NCBI GenBank assembly: GCA_025451145.1 | Contig: JANWKX010000173.1 | Span: 1 to 6,451 of the forward strand | Reading direction: 5' to 3' | Length of the DNA: 6,451 nucleotides | Origin: Vampirovibrionales bacterium | GTDB taxonomy: Bacteria > Cyanobacteriota > Vampirovibrionia > Vampirovibrionales > JAGQHJ01 | Shown: positions 5,247 to 6,451 of the stretch, in pieces | Layout of the letters: each line of letters begins with the position of its first letter | How positions within the stretch are numbered: the stretch's first letter is position 1 | Made by a program: the position numbers and the translations under genes | Notes under the pieces: model-generated | What the model was told of the DNA's origin: nothing | Databases searched by the model: none | The model's input: only the letters and a program-made list of their open reading frames with translations

Positions 5247-5784
5247 GTGGCGGTTGATTCAGATCAATCAGATGTTCTTTGGCCGGTTTTTCCCGACCTG
5301 AGGGTTGTGACGTTTCTAGGATAGAAGCAGCGCAGCTTGGAGATTCGCCAACTTCTTCTGCAATCATTTTGAAACGTTTGAGTGTTTCGGACAGAACCAA
5401 TTCAGGCTGTTCAACAAATTCCGCCACCCATTCTTTGACCTGGTCCAGACCGGGGGGCAAGCTAAACGCAAAATCAACATCAATACGCGTCTGACAATCA
5501 TTCATCTTTTCAAAATTGACCGAGCCGGAATTGGCCAATTCTGAAGGGGGTAAGCTATGCCATGAAATGATTTTATTAGGATGCAGCAAATCAAGGTGAA
5601 TATCGCATTCTAAGGGCTTCCCAAAAGGTCCTTTTATTTTCCAATGCCAGAGATGCGGATCCGCTGTTGGTGAGATGCTGATAATATTAGGCATAATACG
5701 AGGAAATATTGTAAAATCCCGCCACAGTGTATAGCACACATCTACAGGAGCGTTAATTTCAATTCTTTGTTCAACGCGTCTCAT
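5239..5784 (-). CDS. SRPBCC (START/polyketide cyclase-like) ligand-binding protein
   Basis: SRPBCC proteins fold as a helix-grip cup around a hydrophobic ligand; relatives include Coq10-type quinone-binding proteins and polyketide cyclases. Residues 1-145 fit. The N-terminal strand VEQRIEINAPVDVCYTLW (4-21) is followed by FPRIMPNI (27-34). The HWKIKGPFGKPLEC strands (47-60) come next, then IISWHSLP (72-79), a GSVNFEK strand (87-93), TRIDVDFAFSLPPG (99-112) and the long C-terminal helix (about 115-146). The tail after 147 (Ser, Pro, Glu-rich) is extra and probably disordered. There is no signal peptide.

The ATG at 5784 is preferred. A TTG directly before it (5787) is slightly better spaced from the GGAGGGAG ribosome site and would add one residue. 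The gene converges on the desaturase. The ligand is unknown; a lipid or quinone link to its neighbours is only a guess. No clear promoter was found. Confidence 0.87.
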   Translation of the reverse strand: MRRVEQRIEINAPVDVCYTLWRDFTIFPRIMPNIISISPTADPHLWHWKIKGPFGKPLECDIHLDLLHPNKIISWHSLPPSELANSGSVNFEKMNDCQTRIDVDFAFSLPPGLDQVKEWVAEFVEQPELVLSETLKRFKMIAEEVGESPSCAASILETSQPSGREKPAKEHLIDLNQPPQP

Positions 5785-5873
5785 CAATTGTTTCTCCCTC
5801 CCTTTGTTTATCCGGGTTTCTCAAAGGTTAAGATCATCGATGTTTAAAATCTTGCTATTACTATAGAAAACTT

Positions 5874-5939
5874 GGGTCGGAAAGTCCCTTCGCTACCAGG
5901 CGTAGGCGAGTCTGCCCGGGTGATCCGGGATTATTTTTC
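5874..5939 (+). ncRNA. Three-hairpin element ending in an intrinsic terminator; sRNA or attenuator candidate
   Basis: Three stems follow each other closely. GGG/CCC with an inner C-G pair occupies 5874-5888. TCGCTAC (5890-5896) pairs with GTAGGCGA (5902-5909) as 7 bp with one bulged G and the loop CAGGC. CCCGG (5915-5919) pairs with CCGGG (5925-5929). ATTATTTTTC ends the array. An alternative pairing GGC (5905-5907) with GCC (5914-5916) would break hairpins two and three, as in a switch. No plus-strand gene lies upstream for 690 bases, so this is either the end of a small RNA or a leader element of the TPR gene. No riboswitch class is recognised and no firm promoter is seen. Confidence 0.4.
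5915..5939 (+). terminator. Intrinsic terminator (+) with no gene in front of it
   Basis: CCCGG-GTGAT-CCGGG is a 5-bp all-GC stem with a 5-base loop, followed by ATTATTTTTC. This meets the usual description of a rho-independent terminator on the plus strand. The reverse strand has no T-run after the hairpin. Confidence 0.6.
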
Positions 5940-6019
5940 AGAGTGGTAAACAAAGACGCGGGCAAATTTCAGTTGAGATAATTGCTTTTTTGAAGGTTCA
6001 ACCATTTAAAGGCTGTGAT

Positions 6020-6047
6020 TTTACAAAAGGTGAGCATACTAAATAAT
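6020..6047 (+). promoter_or_regulatory. Promoter of the TPR gene
   Basis: TTTACA (6020-6025, 5 of 6) and AATAAT (6042-6047, 5 of 6) stand 16 bases apart. Transcription would start near 6054, giving a 44-base leader. The promoter lies downstream of the 5915-5939 terminator, so the gene can be expressed independently of any transcript ending there. Confidence 0.55.
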
Positions 6048-6097
6048 AGAGTCCTTGTATGCCGATTGGGAGCATATATCGTTTGGAGATTATACCC

Positions 6098-6451
6098 ATG
6101 AAACGTTTGAGCCAACTGATTTTCAGCCTGATTTTTCTGCTTGTGATTCTGATGCCCCTGGCTTTTGCTGATCAAGACGGTCTGTCTCCGGGGATTAAGT
6201 CACTATATGACCAAGGAGTCCATCATTATCGCGATGGCCAATACGAAGACGCTTATAAAACGTTTCTTTCCGTGACGCATGACGCGCCTGAATTCATAGA
6301 AAGTCATTATTATTTAGCCATTACCTGCGCACAGTTAGGCAGAATTAAAGACGCCAGAGTGGCCTACCAAGATGTCATCCGCCTTGCCCCCAATAGTGAA
6401 GCTGCAAAATTGGCAAAAGATGGATTGAGTTATCTGCCTGAAGGGGATCAA
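6098..6451 (+). CDS. Exported tetratricopeptide repeat protein, N-terminal part only
   Basis: 118 codons are open to the right edge, so the end is missing. Residues 1-24 are a signal peptide: MKR, a hydrophobic core of residues 7-22, and a likely cut after A24 (AFA before DQDG). Two TPR units of exactly 34 residues follow, 33-66 and 67-100. Consensus positions are filled: G40, A52, F56 and P64 in the first; L73, A74, A86, Y90 and P98 in the second. TPRs bind other proteins, so a scaffold or assembly role in the periplasm or at the envelope is likely; the partner is unknown. The ATG is supported by GGAG 9 bases upstream and by the signal peptide. A mature start with only two repeats visible suggests more repeats or a different domain beyond the window. 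Confidence 0.86.
   Translation, partial: MKRLSQLIFSLIFLLVILMPLAFADQDGLSPGIKSLYDQGVHHYRDGQYEDAYKTFLSVTHDAPEFIESHYYLAITCAQLGRIKDARVAYQDVIRLAPNSEAAKLAKDGLSYLPEGDQ

Larger units (their letters stand above)
5788..6097. other. Intergenic region between the SRPBCC gene and the TPR gene
   Basis: No gene is seen in these 310 bases. The left part is the leader of the minus-strand SRPBCC gene, with GGAGGGAG next to its start. The middle (5874-5939) is a row of hairpins ending in a plus-strand terminator. The right part has a short palindrome, TTGAAGGTTCAA (5990-6001), then the promoter and leader of the TPR gene. A small stem TATGC (6058-6062) with GCATA (6072-6076) sits just before the TPR ribosome site. 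Confidence 0.6.

Noticed and set aside
5860..5865. Minus-strand TATAGT as a -10 for the SRPBCC gene
   Set aside because: No -35 at 16-18 bases and no extended -10; not enough to call a promoter.
5990..6001. Palindrome TTGAAGGTTCAA upstream of the TPR promoter as an operator
   Set aside because: A single short palindrome, 19 bases before the -35, with no second copy; expected by chance at this size.
5969..6175. Minus-strand open frame across the TPR promoter
   Set aside because: It overlaps the promoter, leader and signal peptide of the TPR gene and shows no family features.

Overview
The window carries nine protein-coding genes (one cut off at the right edge, one possibly at the left), on both strands and tightly packed. 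Three intergenic stretches of about 270-310 bases hold most of the non-coding signal. Codon use and base composition look even throughout, and I see no transposase, integrase, phage gene, CRISPR array, tRNA or rRNA. The organism is a bacterium. The acyl desaturase and the ribulose-phosphate epimerase resemble cyanobacterial versions most closely, and several genes are unfamiliar secreted or helical-repeat proteins. A member of the cyanobacterial phylum, perhaps the non-photosynthetic Vampirovibrionia (Melainabacteria), is a reasonable but unproven guess.

Left part (1-2112): a small zinc-ribbon protein (+) converges on ubiX (-), and their stop codons overlap in the bases TTAA. Upstream of ubiX, between it and a minus-strand gene for a methionine-rich helical-repeat protein (1225-2112), lies a 206-base segment (1020-1225). 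Its ends pair as a long helix, 27 of 28 positions when read as plus-strand RNA, around a set of smaller hairpins. I propose it as an unrecognised structured non-coding RNA. It is the most interesting object in the window.

Middle (2113-4188): a 306-base divergent intergenic region has an inverted repeat in the leader of the helical-repeat gene and a strong plus-strand terminator hairpin with no obvious gene in front of it. It also has an extended -10 promoter placed so that rpe would be transcribed without a 5' leader. rpe (pentose phosphate / Calvin cycle epimerase) overlaps by 13 bases a gene for an exported protein with a CX4C pair. A 108-residue protein of unknown function follows.

Right part (4189-6451): a promoter inside the end of the 108-residue gene drives a DesC-like fatty acid desaturase (three histidine boxes). 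This converges, over a shared hairpin, on an SRPBCC/START-like ligand-binding protein (-). The 300-base region beyond holds a row of hairpins ending in an intrinsic terminator (+), then a promoter and the first 118 codons of an exported TPR protein.

The genes do not form one pathway. UbiX (prenyl-FMN for quinone or aromatic decarboxylation), the desaturase (membrane fluidity) and the SRPBCC protein (hydrophobic ligand) share a loose membrane, lipid and cofactor theme. rpe, the exported CX4C protein and possibly the 108-residue gene look like one transcription unit.
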